From positions 1 to 64,000 of the forward strand of contig JAAYVE010000024.1 in NCBI GenBank assembly GCA_012517315.1: 64,000 nt of DNA. Reading direction: 5' to 3'. Position numbers and translations under genes: made by a program. The notes below the pieces were generated by a model. The model had not been told where the DNA came from. It saw only the letters and a list, made by a program, of their open reading frames with translations, and did not search any database. Each line of letters starts with the position of its first letter. Position 1 is the stretch's first letter. The DNA comes from Deltaproteobacteria bacterium (GTDB taxonomy: Bacteria; Desulfobacterota; Syntrophobacteria; Syntrophobacterales; Syntrophobacteraceae). Of this stretch, positions 44,201-52,186 are shown one piece after another.

Positions 44201-44662
44201 CTTTATCTTGCCCAGATTCTCAACTGTTATGTTTCCATCCGGTGCAGTAGCCTGAACTCCGTAAACGCTGCCGCTGATGTCTCCCAAATTCAAAAGGTCA
44301 AAGCTCCCGCTAGAAGATAGAACGCCGCCGATACCGGTAGATATTGTTCCAAAGTTCTTGAGGGTTCCGCCTTGCTGGTAGAAGACGCCGTTTTGGCTGC
44401 TTCCAATCGACCCCCTGTTGGTCACCGTGTACCCTGCCGTCATCAGATCGATGCCGTCAACCCCCCCATCGACGGAATGGCCTGACAATACATCGACCGT
44501 GCTTCCTCCCGTCGCAATGAGTTGCGGGTTTACAACCGGGGGCGCTTCAGAGACAAAATTGCCCGGCGACGGTTCCTGCCACGCAAACATAGGTGATGCG
44601 GTCAAGAGGAGAAGCCCAAAAAGAGGTGAGCCGGCCCTAAAATTCATTCCGATGCGTTTCAT
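41222..44662 (-). CDS. autotransporter adhesin-like protein with tandem beta-helix repeats
   Basis: 1146 residues from ATG 44662. Signal peptide about residues 1-27 (LFGLLLLTASPMFA). Passenger rich in Gly/Asn/Ile/Ser: from about residue 115 to 420 the pattern GxEAxAxNGNIxI recurs every 30-35 residues (for example GIEATALNGNIEIANL, GIEATASNGNIVIENQ), typical of a right-handed beta-helix. An autotransporter-associated region follows (TKTGAGLWSLTDD, NIEEGTLSVNG, TVAPGNSIG). The C-terminal ~270 residues are an autotransporter beta-barrel ending in Phe (GGLRFAF), the outer-membrane assembly signal. No cell-binding motif seen. Preceded by its own promoter. Such proteins are less usual in this lineage than in gamma- or betaproteobacteria. 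Confidence 0.9.
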   Translation of the reverse strand: MKRIGMNFRAGSPLFGLLLLTASPMFAWQEPSPGNFVSEAPPVVNPQLIATGGSTVDVLSGHSVDGGVDGIDLMTAGYTVTNRGSIGSSQNGVFYQQGGTLKNFGTISTGIGGVLSSSGSFDLLNLGDISGSVYGVQATAPDGNITVENLGKIKGTGGVGLEAMAPNGSVEINYGTFTGGQIGAQVIADQDVRINSASFTGDSSFGLEAISLNGNVDITGYGRFIGGDTGALAIGDRDVRILTAGASGGTFGLEAISLGGHVSIVTSFLSEVTGGVSGIRAVAADGIDIDNIYAITGNSGSGIEATALNGNIEIANLMAGITGGASGVEANTTSGNISIWNNSRGTITGIGGSGIEATASNGNIVIENQGRIIGGETGVDAVTADGNIDITNIFHLGILNRIAGTSLYGIRAVSGNGNIIVTNGESLGIPRESLTIEGHHYGVHATASSGSIQLQNAGNIAAHDTAAGAGIHADSVGDLWLHNSGTITGFRGIESSAGGSATFYNYGSIVAGGTPAEAVYHVGTATLENWGTIRGDVVLPGAFPHDVVLHSGSTLSGDLAGGALTDSLTLDGGGALISRVTGFDSLTKTGAGLWSLTDDVNLGASSGTVNIEEGTLSVNGNLTAWQLSVLSGATLQGTGILSGRSSNMGTVAPGNSIGSMNIIGNYVQGATGALAIEVDGTGAHDVLAVTGTASLAGRLDIYPLGFIPGRSTFGGILTASDGVSGLFDEAVLVSGSSVLSIVPVYNGYSVDLVFNRNYSGVAKGRQRRTVAQVIDGITSLASVSADLQSIQSRLDMSSVSDINLALGEMNPAIYDSLKEASFIQGRFFADASLARLDTLRGEASFGKAQAEPNPSPHAVSPEWNREPFKQANLFFQGGGEFYDRSGTFERVGYSLSGGGFVGGIDSALSPWLTGGVVAGYAKSALDFDDHGGSEADVGSVYVGGYAGFEHMQWFADLSLGYVFNSYEMHRRMLSTVFRTTADSSFDGGEFLTKFHMGRRFKVGGFGLTPAVKLEYANLERDGFVENGAGGLNLAVKAHTDESLQSSLGATLDYRMELGNWVVTPMIRAFWVHEMLDDNLDYASTLNGIPGSPFVTTAADAETDAAKLGAGIKFSLGKNLTAYVAYDAVLVSGYDWQEIRGGLRFAF

Positions 44663-44736
44663 GGGGGCTCCGCGCTGATGCGTCTGCGGTTTTTGATGAA
44701 AAGAGACATGGGACATCCTGGAATCCCTTGTGCTGG

Positions 44737-44764
44737 TTTTTAAGAATGCGATGATGTGTGTCAA
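44737..44764 (-). promoter_or_regulatory. sigma70 promoter of the autotransporter gene
   Basis: On the minus strand TTGACA (44764-44759) and TAAAAA (44742-44737) are 16 bases apart, about 75 bases before the ATG at 44662. This gives the autotransporter its own transcript, separate from the redox operon upstream. Confidence 0.65.
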
Positions 44765-44896
44765 GACCTTTTACAAGGTGCTGTTGAAAGCGAAGCCTGC
44801 TTCGAAGACAAATATATGGTCAAGAGGGGACGCACGCTGCCGGACTCCTCGCAACACGAAAACTGGGGCCTGGCTGGCCTCATGCGACCTAGAAGC

Positions 44897-45241
44897 CTAA
44901 TGAATCTTCTTGAAAGTGATGGCGGCGGTCCCGTCAAGGCTGATATGAATGGTATCGTTTCGAATGGTACCCGCGACGACACCTCCATCCTTCGTGTTGA
45001 CTCTGAGTTCTTTGCCTTTCACGTACCACGAGAAGGAGGCTTCTTCGTCGCCCACTCTCCAGATGCCGTTCCCGTCGGCTCTGAGCTCTATCACTGACTC
45101 CGCGGCCCTGGGGGGATCCTGCACCATGGCCTTGTAGGTGCCGAGATAGTCCTCCCTCGGTCCGCATGCAATCATGAGGATCAACCCCGTGTAGAGGATC
45201 CATGTCTTTGAAATGGCCGATAATCTCGATGTTGAAAACAT
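44897..45241 (-). CDS. small lipoprotein
   Basis: 114 residues with a lipoprotein signal (TGLILMIACGPRED, lipid-bearing Cys about residue 26). The mature part is beta-rich with a pattern of short strands (NGIWRVGDEEASFSWYVKGK, DTIHISLDGTAAITFKK), resembling small periplasmic beta-sandwich or META-like lipoproteins; no precise family. It is the last gene of the four-gene operon, 11 bases after the DoxX gene, so a role in the same envelope redox system is inferred. Confidence 0.7.
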   Translation of the reverse strand: MFSTSRLSAISKTWILYTGLILMIACGPREDYLGTYKAMVQDPPRAAESVIELRADGNGIWRVGDEEASFSWYVKGKELRVNTKDGGVVAGTIRNDTIHISLDGTAAITFKKIH

Positions 45242-45252
45242 GTGGTGACCCG

Positions 45253-45753
45253 TCAGGAGACGACCGAGGGGTCATGACCGGCTCCCGAGATGCCTGTCAG
45301 GCCTCCTTGGTGGAAACCAAGAAATCGGTCAAAAAAATAGATCTGGACGACTGCAGCGAGCATGATGGCATTTTCTGCGATCTTTTTCCATCCGATGGGA
45401 TCGCCGATCGTGTCGTAGCAGCCGCAGTTGATTGGTACGCCCCAGGCCATGTTGATCAGGATCATGATGTTGAACAGGACAAGCATGACACCAATGAGGA
45501 CGGCACAAGCCCTTGAAAAGAGGCCGATAAAAAGGAACAAACCACAAACGAATTCCATCCACGGCAGGACCACCGCTCCAAAATTGAGCAGCCAGTATGG
45601 CACCAACCGGTAATTTGCGGTCGCTTCCGCAAATTGCGCCGGGTATGTGATCTTGGTCATGCTTGCGTACACAAAAAAAGACCCTACCATGAGTCTGAGC
45701 ACCAGGGCCAGGTACCTGCTTGATACCAGTCGCCCCAACCATCCCGCCGTCAC
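45253..45753 (-). CDS. DoxX/MauE-like membrane protein
   Basis: 166 residues with four membrane helices (LALVLRLMVGSFFVYA, LLNFGAVVLPWMEFVCGLFL, VLIGVMLVLFNIMILINMAW, IAENAIMLAAVVQIYFF). The motif VPINCGCYD provides two close Cys after helix 3, as in MauE-like DoxX proteins thought to pass thiol electrons. The start overlaps the cNMP/rhodanese stop by four bases. Paired with the redoxin gene two places upstream, it resembles the MauE/MauD pair. Confidence 0.85.
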   Translation of the reverse strand: MTAGWLGRLVSSRYLALVLRLMVGSFFVYASMTKITYPAQFAEATANYRLVPYWLLNFGAVVLPWMEFVCGLFLFIGLFSRACAVLIGVMLVLFNIMILINMAWGVPINCGCYDTIGDPIGWKKIAENAIMLAAVVQIYFFDRFLGFHQGGLTGISGAGHDPSVVS

Positions 45754-46676
45754 TGTTTCCTTTCCCCTTCCAGTGGAAATCCCATTTTTCCCCAGGCCGC
45801 CATTCCACCTTCCAGGAGCAGGACGTTTTCATGGCCGCGCAGGATCAGCTTGCCGGCTAGTTCCAGATGATAGGGTCTGCTGATGGTTCCGCCGTAGACG
45901 ATGATCTTCTTATCCTTGTCCTCTTCCGCAAGCGTCATCATGTAGACGATATCGAACAACGCAAAGGGGATATTGGTGGCTCCCTTGATGTGTCGATGCT
46001 TGTATAGGGAAGCAGGCATCGCGTCCACAATGATTGCTGCGCCGCGATTGACCGACTCCATGGCAGTGGCTGGTGTGATGGTGCCGATGGACGTCTCATC
46101 GGGAAACCGGGGGAAAAGCGCTATTCCATTGGGATTGACTGAGTTGAAGATCAAGCCGAGGGCAACACTGAGGCCCATGAGGAAGAGAATATGAAAAGGG
46201 GAGAGGAGGGACGCCCGGACCGCTTTGTCGGCTGTGATGGACATGCGCTCTTCGTCGCGTAGAACGCGGCTCCGTATATGCCTGATCAGGGCTCTGGAAA
46301 GCTCTGGGCAGGTCATGGAAATGCATTCATAATCCCGCTTGGGGAGAAACATCAGGTGAGCGGGTTCCAAAGCTTGGGCGCTGTTTGACCGCGTTTCACC
46401 GGACAAAAGGGACATTTCACCGAAGATTTCCCCGGGTCCCAGAATGCAGAGATCGATCGTGGCTTCATGTTCGCCTCCGCGAAAGGTCTTCACCTTCCCC
46501 GAGACAATCACGTACAGACCATCTCCTGGATCCCCTTCCCGTGTGATGACGGCGCCTTGCGGCACATCGACCTGTTCGACCGCCTGCGCCAGTGCATCCA
46601 GTGCACTTTTGGGCAGTCCCCGAAAAACAGGACTCTTTATCAAGATGTTCAGTCCGTCGCTTCTGGCTGCCATCAT
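45750..46676 (-). CDS. cyclic nucleotide-binding domain and rhodanese-like domain joined by a membrane helix
   Basis: 308 residues. Residues 10-130: a Crp-type cNMP-binding fold (VITREGDPGDGLYVIVSGKV, LGPGEIFGEMSLLSGETRSN). There is no DNA-binding helix-turn-helix. A membrane helix follows near residue 155-175 (FHILFLMGLSVALGLIF). The last ~120 residues are rhodanese-like (VDAMPASLYKHRHIKGATNI, VLLLEGGMAAW). The catalytic loop reads VYGGTISRPYH, with Gly where active rhodaneses have Cys, so sulfurtransferase activity is unlikely. The membrane topology could put the two domains on opposite sides. Middle gene of the redox operon. Confidence 0.85.
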   Translation of the reverse strand: MMAARSDGLNILIKSPVFRGLPKSALDALAQAVEQVDVPQGAVITREGDPGDGLYVIVSGKVKTFRGGEHEATIDLCILGPGEIFGEMSLLSGETRSNSAQALEPAHLMFLPKRDYECISMTCPELSRALIRHIRSRVLRDEERMSITADKAVRASLLSPFHILFLMGLSVALGLIFNSVNPNGIALFPRFPDETSIGTITPATAMESVNRGAAIIVDAMPASLYKHRHIKGATNIPFALFDIVYMMTLAEEDKDKKIIVYGGTISRPYHLELAGKLILRGHENVLLLEGGMAAWGKMGFPLEGERKQ

Positions 46677-47252
46677 CTAGCGCTTTTTGCAGATGTCTCT
46701 CAGCTCCCTCAGGAATCCATCGAAATCACGGATCGATCCTTCGTGGCTGGTGAGGATGTCGCCGCGGGTCGTGGTCAGAACCATGACAGGCGTCTGCATG
46801 AGCCCCACGGCGACGGCTATGGCGCATTCTTCGTCGGGGAATACGGGGAACCGGGTCTTGTGCTTGTTCTTGAAGGCCAAAATCTCCCTGTCACTGTTTC
46901 CGAAGGCGACGCCGATCATCTTAACGCTTTTCGCCAGTAAAGGATCTTTCAGGATGACATTGTAAAGCCTGTTAGTGACGGGCGCGTTGAGGTTGCAGGC
47001 GACGCAGGTGACGCTCATGAACTCGATCAGGACCAGCTTTGAATCGATGTCGGAGAGGGTGAACGGTCCCATTGCGCCGAGGCCGAGGTACTCCCTTGTC
47101 TCTTCGGAATCCGGTGAAGGGAGCATGAAAGGGGGAAGTTTCATGCCGGCTGAGAGCCCTCCCACTTGAGAGCCTTCTGAGGAAACGCACTGCAACGCGA
47201 TGAAGAGAAAAGTGATGCGTTGCAGGAGCAGGAGAACACGACGTTTCATCAT
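46677..47252 (-). CDS. exported thioredoxin-like redoxin (TlpA/MauD type)
   Basis: 191 residues. Hydrophobic N-terminus (LLLQRITFLFIALQCVSS) acts as signal or anchor. AhpC/TSA-redoxin fold: LGAMGPFTLSDIDSKLVLIEF, then the active site SVTCVACN (CxxC), IGVAFGNSDREI and the cis-Pro loop MQTPVMVL. Start after AGGAGGGG. First gene of the four-gene operon; it abuts the cNMP/rhodanese start. Likely a periplasmic thiol-disulfide protein working with the DoxX partner. Confidence 0.85.
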   Translation of the reverse strand: MMKRRVLLLLQRITFLFIALQCVSSEGSQVGGLSAGMKLPPFMLPSPDSEETREYLGLGAMGPFTLSDIDSKLVLIEFMSVTCVACNLNAPVTNRLYNVILKDPLLAKSVKMIGVAFGNSDREILAFKNKHKTRFPVFPDEECAIAVAVGLMQTPVMVLTTTRGDILTSHEGSIRDFDGFLRELRDICKKR

Positions 47253-47556
47253 GGGATGCCCCTCCTGGAAATCAAGCGGCCTCTAAAGCGGCAGAGATTG
47301 AGAACTGACGGGCATGGTTCAGCCTTTAAGAACGCACCAAGAAATACGCCCGCCGCACTCCCTCGCTCCCGGCCACATGGGGCAGGTGTAGCACTATCCA
47401 GTCAGCTTGCCATAATAGGACATTGTGTTGAATTTGCAAAATTCTTTCTCTCTCGCGACATTGGTTCCGCAAATCCGCCGCGTGATCCCTGCACCTTGTG
47501 GGAAGGAGACAAGGGGGCCCAAAAAAAGGTGATGCGCACAGTGCCCAGGCCGGCGT
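47253..47556. other. intergenic region between the CDF gene and the redox operon
   Basis: About 300 bases. AT-rich around 47400-47460, which may hold the promoter of the minus-strand redox operon. No gene or clear hairpin. Confidence 0.35.
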
Positions 47557-48828
47557 TCACAGGTCCACCGGGTTCGTCGCCTCCGATTCGCGTTCAACCG
47601 GGGGGGGCGCCCATTCCCTCCGAACCTCCCCGAGTTCGGTTTTCTCCGTGACGCGCATCATAACTCCGGCATCGGAGAGAACATAACCCGGTCCTCTTCC
47701 CTCAAGGCTTGCGGTGGTGAAAAGGAGATCCACCCCATGACCCAGCAGCCACTGGCTCACCTTGATCCCCTTGGCCTTTTCCTCTTCGAGAAAAGGATTG
47801 GCGAGAAACCGTTCCTCCAGAAGGCGCCCGTCTTCCGTCCTCAAGATGCCGATGTAAAAGACAGGGGCTTCACCGAAATGGGTGGACAACGTTTTCCTGT
47901 CGGACTCCAGGGGAACGGCGACTGCGGTCTTATCCCTTCGGGGTGGTTCGTAGTGGATCAACACACGGTCTACGTTTCGAACTTCCTTCAAAACCGCAGA
48001 TTCGATCCGCTTGCTGATGGCGTGAGCTTTCTCGAGGTTGTGCGTCCGCAGGACCAGCTCCGTTTCGAGGAACCGAAAGCGTCCTGCATTTCGACCCACC
48101 AGTGTCCGGATTTCCACCACGGCGGGTTCGGCTTCAATGATTCTTCTGACGCGATCCAGGAGGGCGGCATCCAGAGAAGCATCCAAAAGGACCCGCATTC
48201 CTGTGACGAGGAGTTCTAGGCCTGTGTAACCGATGAACACCAATACCAAACCCGCTGCGATGTGGTCGAGGGTTACGCCGTGGAATGAAAAACGAAGGCC
48301 GGCGTAGTCGGTCACTATGGCGGCCAGAACCACCACTGAAGATAGAACGTCGGCCTGCCGGTGGCGACCGTCGGCAACGAGGGCGGGCGAAGCGGTTCGC
48401 CTCCCGATCGCGATGGTGTACCTTCCAAAGATGAGTGGAAGCACCACACCGATGGTCATGCCCCCGATGATTCCGGGCGTGATCCACGGGACTTCCCCGG
48501 GTGCCTGAAAGGTTTCCCTGGCGATTTCGTAGCCGACCAGTATGATCAACAGGGCCATGCCCACCTGAATGACGTTCTCTATCTTATAGAGGCCGTAAGG
48601 AAACGCACGGCTTTTTCTGGACGCCAGCTTCAGTCCTCCCCAAACCGCGAGGGATGCGATGCTGTCCGTTGCGGAATCGACCGTGCCTGCCACGATAGCC
48701 AGGCTGCCCGACACTTGGGCAAGGTAGGCTTTCAGGCAGGTGAGGCTCAGATTGAGGAGAAAGGAATAAAACCCGATCCGTTGAATCAGATGGGTTTCCT
48801 TCTGTGTCGAATCGTCGATTTTTACCAC
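47557..48828 (-). CDS. cation diffusion facilitator with C-terminal NifX-like domain
   Basis: 423 residues. Residues 10-220: CDF membrane part with paired metal sites DSATD (helix 2) and HRQAD (helix 5). Residues 220-300: cytoplasmic CDF domain (VVEIRTLVGRNAGRFRFLET). Residues about 315-395: a dinitrogenase-FeMo-cofactor/NifX-like domain (APVFYIGILRTEDGRLLEE, LEGRGPGYVLSDAGVMMRV). CDF proteins export divalent metals by proton exchange; the NifX-like tail may sense a metal or cluster. Length is well above the usual ~300 residues because of this tail. The ribosome site before ATG 48828 is weak. Confidence 0.88.
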   Translation of the reverse strand: MVKIDDSTQKETHLIQRIGFYSFLLNLSLTCLKAYLAQVSGSLAIVAGTVDSATDSIASLAVWGGLKLASRKSRAFPYGLYKIENVIQVGMALLIILVGYEIARETFQAPGEVPWITPGIIGGMTIGVVLPLIFGRYTIAIGRRTASPALVADGRHRQADVLSSVVVLAAIVTDYAGLRFSFHGVTLDHIAAGLVLVFIGYTGLELLVTGMRVLLDASLDAALLDRVRRIIEAEPAVVEIRTLVGRNAGRFRFLETELVLRTHNLEKAHAISKRIESAVLKEVRNVDRVLIHYEPPRRDKTAVAVPLESDRKTLSTHFGEAPVFYIGILRTEDGRLLEERFLANPFLEEEKAKGIKVSQWLLGHGVDLLFTTASLEGRGPGYVLSDAGVMMRVTEKTELGEVRREWAPPPVERESEATNPVDL

Positions 48829-48917
48829 GGGTATGGCACCGTTTGACCGAATGGGAGGAGCAAAGAGTCAGCCCTATTGTCTGCCCTGCAAACCGGCATG
48901 CGGGTCTTCCCCGACCG

Positions 48918-50801
48918 TCATTCCCCTTGAAGTTCGCTCACCAAATCATGGAGCCGTTCAGCAGAGACTTCATGGGGGGGGACGGGTTTCCCGATCGCTA
49001 CCGCGATCCTGGACCAGAATCGCCGAAACGGCTTGGACATGGGCCTGCCGTACTTTCTGCTGAAGAAACTTCCCCAAAGACCGTTCAGAGCAATGGGGAT
49101 CACCGGAGCTGGAAATTTTCGCACGATCCACTCTACACCGGGCCTGAATTTCCGCTTGGTGCCGTCTCTCGTGATCCTTCCTTCGGGAAAAAGGCACACG
49201 ATCTGGCCCCTGCGCAGCTCCTCCGTGATTTGCAGAAATGCCTCGCGCAGGATCTGCGGGTTCTCCTGGATGCCAGCAATGGGAATGACCTTGCCATCCC
49301 TGAAGAAACGCCGCATCAGACGGATTTCGAAAAACTTGTAGTGCATGACGAAACGCACGGGACGGGGACAAGCGCTCGCAATGAGCAGCCAATCCACGAA
49401 GCTCACGTGGTTCGAAACCAAAACCGCCGGCCCCTCCGAGGGGATGTTTTCAGTGCCGGTCACCTGCAGGCGGTACATGAAATTGGCGATGAGCCAGCAG
49501 AGGAAACGAAGAAAGAAATCAGGAAAGGCTCTGTATGCCGGAATCACCGCCCCGAGGTTGATCACCGCAAGAAACAGGAAGATGGAGGAAATGGAGCAGC
49601 CAACCTCAAAAAGACCCACAAGAAGGATTGCGGCGGCCACCATGAAGATTGAGTTCACGATGTTGTTGCCTGCGACGATGCGTGAACGCTCGGCCGGGTC
49701 AGGCTTCCGCTGGAGAAATGTGTAAAGCGGGACGATGACGATTCCGCCGCAAATTGAGAAAAGGAAGAGATCCCAGGCGATTCGAAGCCCTTCAAAGGTA
49801 GATAGAAAAACAGCGACGGAAATGCCTCCCGATCCGGCGGCACTCATCTCGGGACGCCCAGCCAGGAACAAGTCAAAGGCAAAGAAGCTCATTCCCATAC
49901 CGCCCGTTGGAACCAAGCCCAATTCAACCCTGTCCCGGCTCAGGCGGCCGCATAGGAGGGAACCCAGTCCGATTCCGATGGAAAACAGGGCCAGGAAAAG
50001 GGTGATGACCGACTCGTCCGCCTGCAGGAATTCCTTGCAGAAAGGCGGGAGGAGAGAGAGAAATGCCGACCCGAGGAACCAAAACCAGGATATGACCAGG
50101 ATCGCAAGAAAGATGCTCTCTTCTCGGTACGTGAGCTTCATGATCTCCATCGTGGGCGGAATCGGATTCCACTGGATCCTGAGCTGCGGGGCAACGGGGG
50201 GGATGGGACGGATGACGGAACTTGCCAAACAGCCAAGAACAGAACATCCGATGATGACCAGACCGACAAGCCAGGGACCCTCACGCGGAATTCCCATCAA
50301 TAAGCCTCCCACAACGGTCCCAAGCAGGATGGAAAAAAATGTCCCCATCTCCACCTGGGCCGTCGCCGAAAGCAATTCATCGTCCTGGAGCAGTTGAGGG
50401 AGGACGCTGTACTTCACGGGGCCGAAAAAGGTGGATTGGAGACCCGTCATGAAGAGGGCGATGAGCAGGATGGGCAGGGATTCCCAAAGGAATCCGCAGG
50501 AGGCGAGAATCATGAGGGCGACTTCCCACACCTTTACCCAGAAGATGAGCCTGGACTTGGATACCTTGTCGGCAAGCTGGCCGGCGGTTGCGGAAAAGAG
50601 GAAAAAAGGGAGAATGAAAATGCCCCCGCACAGGGCTACCATCTGGCTGCTGGAAAGGCCCCCGACGGTGAGGGATTTCATGATGATGAGAATGGCCAGG
50701 GCGTTTCTGAGCAAGTTGTCGTTGAACGCCCCGAAAAACTGCGTCCAGAAAACGGGTCCGAAGCGGCGGTCGGCAATAAGGTGTTTGCTTGAGTAAGACA
50801 C
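48918..50801 (-). CDS. MFS transporter fused to 1-acylglycerol-phosphate acyltransferase (LplT-Aas-like, lacking the acyl-ACP synthetase)
   Basis: 627 residues. Residues 1-410: twelve-helix MFS of LplT type (FWTQFFGAFNDNLLRNALAI, FFGPVKYSVLPQLL). Residues 430-627: PlsC acyltransferase with VSNHVSFVDWLL (HX4D) and LFPEGRITRDG (EGR). In gamma-proteobacteria LplT flips lysophospholipid and Aas re-acylates it; here flippase and acyltransferase are joined, but the AMP-binding domain of the three-domain version is missing. Suggests phospholipid repair from the inner membrane. GTG start at 50801; the ribosome site GGAG is about 10 bases away. Confidence 0.9.
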   Translation of the reverse strand: MSYSSKHLIADRRFGPVFWTQFFGAFNDNLLRNALAILIIMKSLTVGGLSSSQMVALCGGIFILPFFLFSATAGQLADKVSKSRLIFWVKVWEVALMILASCGFLWESLPILLIALFMTGLQSTFFGPVKYSVLPQLLQDDELLSATAQVEMGTFFSILLGTVVGGLLMGIPREGPWLVGLVIIGCSVLGCLASSVIRPIPPVAPQLRIQWNPIPPTMEIMKLTYREESIFLAILVISWFWFLGSAFLSLLPPFCKEFLQADESVITLFLALFSIGIGLGSLLCGRLSRDRVELGLVPTGGMGMSFFAFDLFLAGRPEMSAAGSGGISVAVFLSTFEGLRIAWDLFLFSICGGIVIVPLYTFLQRKPDPAERSRIVAGNNIVNSIFMVAAAILLVGLFEVGCSISSIFLFLAVINLGAVIPAYRAFPDFFLRFLCWLIANFMYRLQVTGTENIPSEGPAVLVSNHVSFVDWLLIASACPRPVRFVMHYKFFEIRLMRRFFRDGKVIPIAGIQENPQILREAFLQITEELRRGQIVCLFPEGRITRDGTKRKFRPGVEWIVRKFPAPVIPIALNGLWGSFFSRKYGRPMSKPFRRFWSRIAVAIGKPVPPHEVSAERLHDLVSELQGE

Positions 50802-51229
50802 TGCAGTTGAGTTCTCCGGTCCCGCTGACTGATGATTGTATCCTCCATGACATTGCAGTGATTAACAGAGACCCTCGGCAAATTCAACTCCGGAACTTGA
50901 ACACTACTCGTTGCGGGGTGAAAAGTGGAAAGGCGGAGGCGGGTGATCGTGACTTGTCACGGGGAGTCTGGAAGGCTGCCACGGTTTTGGAGGGGTGAGG
51001 CGCAGACCTCGGGTGCTGCGTGTGGCAGGGCGCCGAATGGATCAACAGAAGCGACGGAGGGCGGGTTTGGGCGGCGGACATTCACGAAAAGACGAATCCG
51101 CTGCGCCCTGAGGCGAAGTGACCGAAATCCTCAATCCATGTCTTTCCGCTTCATGTCGTTCCCGGACGTGACTGCTGTACGTCGTCAAGGATTCCAAATC
51201 AGCCGCCCGGCGGTGCAGGTTCGCCTGGG
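50802..51229. other. intergenic region with no supported gene
   Basis: About 430 bases. Open frames have no family resemblance. It marks the left edge of the remnant-rich region that reaches to tRNA-fMet. Confidence 0.35.
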
Positions 51230-51478
51230 TCACTCCATCAGCGACGCGAGATACTCCGCTGAAGCAAGCAGGGACGCTCTTTCTTCTCGAATCCCCTCCT
51301 CCCCGTATTTGAGCAAACGTTGAAGTGTGCATTGCAGGAAAAATTCCCTCAAAAACGGATCTTCCTCCCCCGGGATTTTGCTGACACCATACAGTCTGAG
51401 AACGTCCTGCCAGGTCAGGGGAACGTTGGATTGCGGTGCATCGACAGGATGCTGCCGATGGTTTGATGGACAGTTCAT
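51230..51478 (-). CDS. small hypothetical protein
   Basis: 82 residues from ATG 51478 just after AAAAGGAGAAC. A helical C-terminal half (FLQCTLQRLLKYGEEGIREE) follows a Pro-rich start. I do not recognise a family. It is 62 bases after the stop of another small gene on the same strand, so the two probably form one transcript. Confidence 0.5.
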   Translation of the reverse strand: MNCPSNHRQHPVDAPQSNVPLTWQDVLRLYGVSKIPGEEDPFLREFFLQCTLQRLLKYGEEGIREERASLLASAEYLASLME

Positions 51479-51540
51479 GTTCTCCTTTTCTCCAGGGGGA
51501 GGAGGCGGTCTATTCATCCCTCATGCCTTGTTCCGAGTTC

Positions 51541-51729
51541 TCATTGATTGGAGTAGTTCTCCCTGGGGTGTGCGTATCCGTGTTCCAGGGCATACTTCAA
51601 GAACTTTCTCTCGGCGATGCGATAGTCTTCTCTCGAGTAATGATTAAGATTCTCAGGAGTCCTGAAAATGGCCAAGTATTTCTCCAAAAGGAGTTGCGAA
51701 CCGTCACTGCCTTGAGCTCGCTTTTTCAT
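51541..51729 (-). CDS. small hypothetical protein
   Basis: 62 residues from ATG 51729, seven bases after GGGGGAG. Charged and helical (LLLEKYLAIFRTPENLNHYS, IAERKFLKYALEHGY). Family not recognised. With the next gene it forms a two-gene unit in the remnant-rich region; a toxin-antitoxin or regulatory pair would fit the size, but nothing in the sequence proves it. Confidence 0.5.
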   Translation of the reverse strand: MKKRAQGSDGSQLLLEKYLAIFRTPENLNHYSREDYRIAERKFLKYALEHGYAHPRENYSNQ

Positions 51730-52186
51730 CGGTATCTCCCCCAGTCGGAAAAGGAGCACCCATCAAAACCTGTTCGCCATCTGTTCTCCATCCTCAGGCA
51801 AGTTGCGTACCATCTACAGGAATGACCAGGGAAAGAAGAGCGAGTTCTCATTAATTTTTTGAAATCACTAATAAACAAGGAACCAATCAAATCGCTGTCG
51901 ATTCCTTTAGCCCGTGTTGGGGGGGTGCAATTCTACTCCGAGGCGACAAGGTCGGTCGGGGGCGTGGCCAACGGCTGAGTGGCGGCGCGTTGGCGGGCGG
52001 AAGTTCATCTGGAGAACCCCGTCTCTTTCTACCCACAGTAGGCAGAACGCTGTGTGCTGTCGGCAAAAGTGCGTCAATCGGCGGGAGAGGGGTGTGTGGA
52101 ATCGGCTGTCACAGCAGGAAGGGGAGGACAGCCGATGGCCCATCATGCACCCACCCATTCAGTCGCCACTCTGAAAACAGTGCAGG
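51730..52186. other. intergenic region, no supported gene
   Basis: About 450 bases. The AT-rich part (51838-51900) may hold the promoter of the two small genes. The rest is probably decayed mobile DNA, given the ISAzo13 remnant just after it. Confidence 0.35.
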
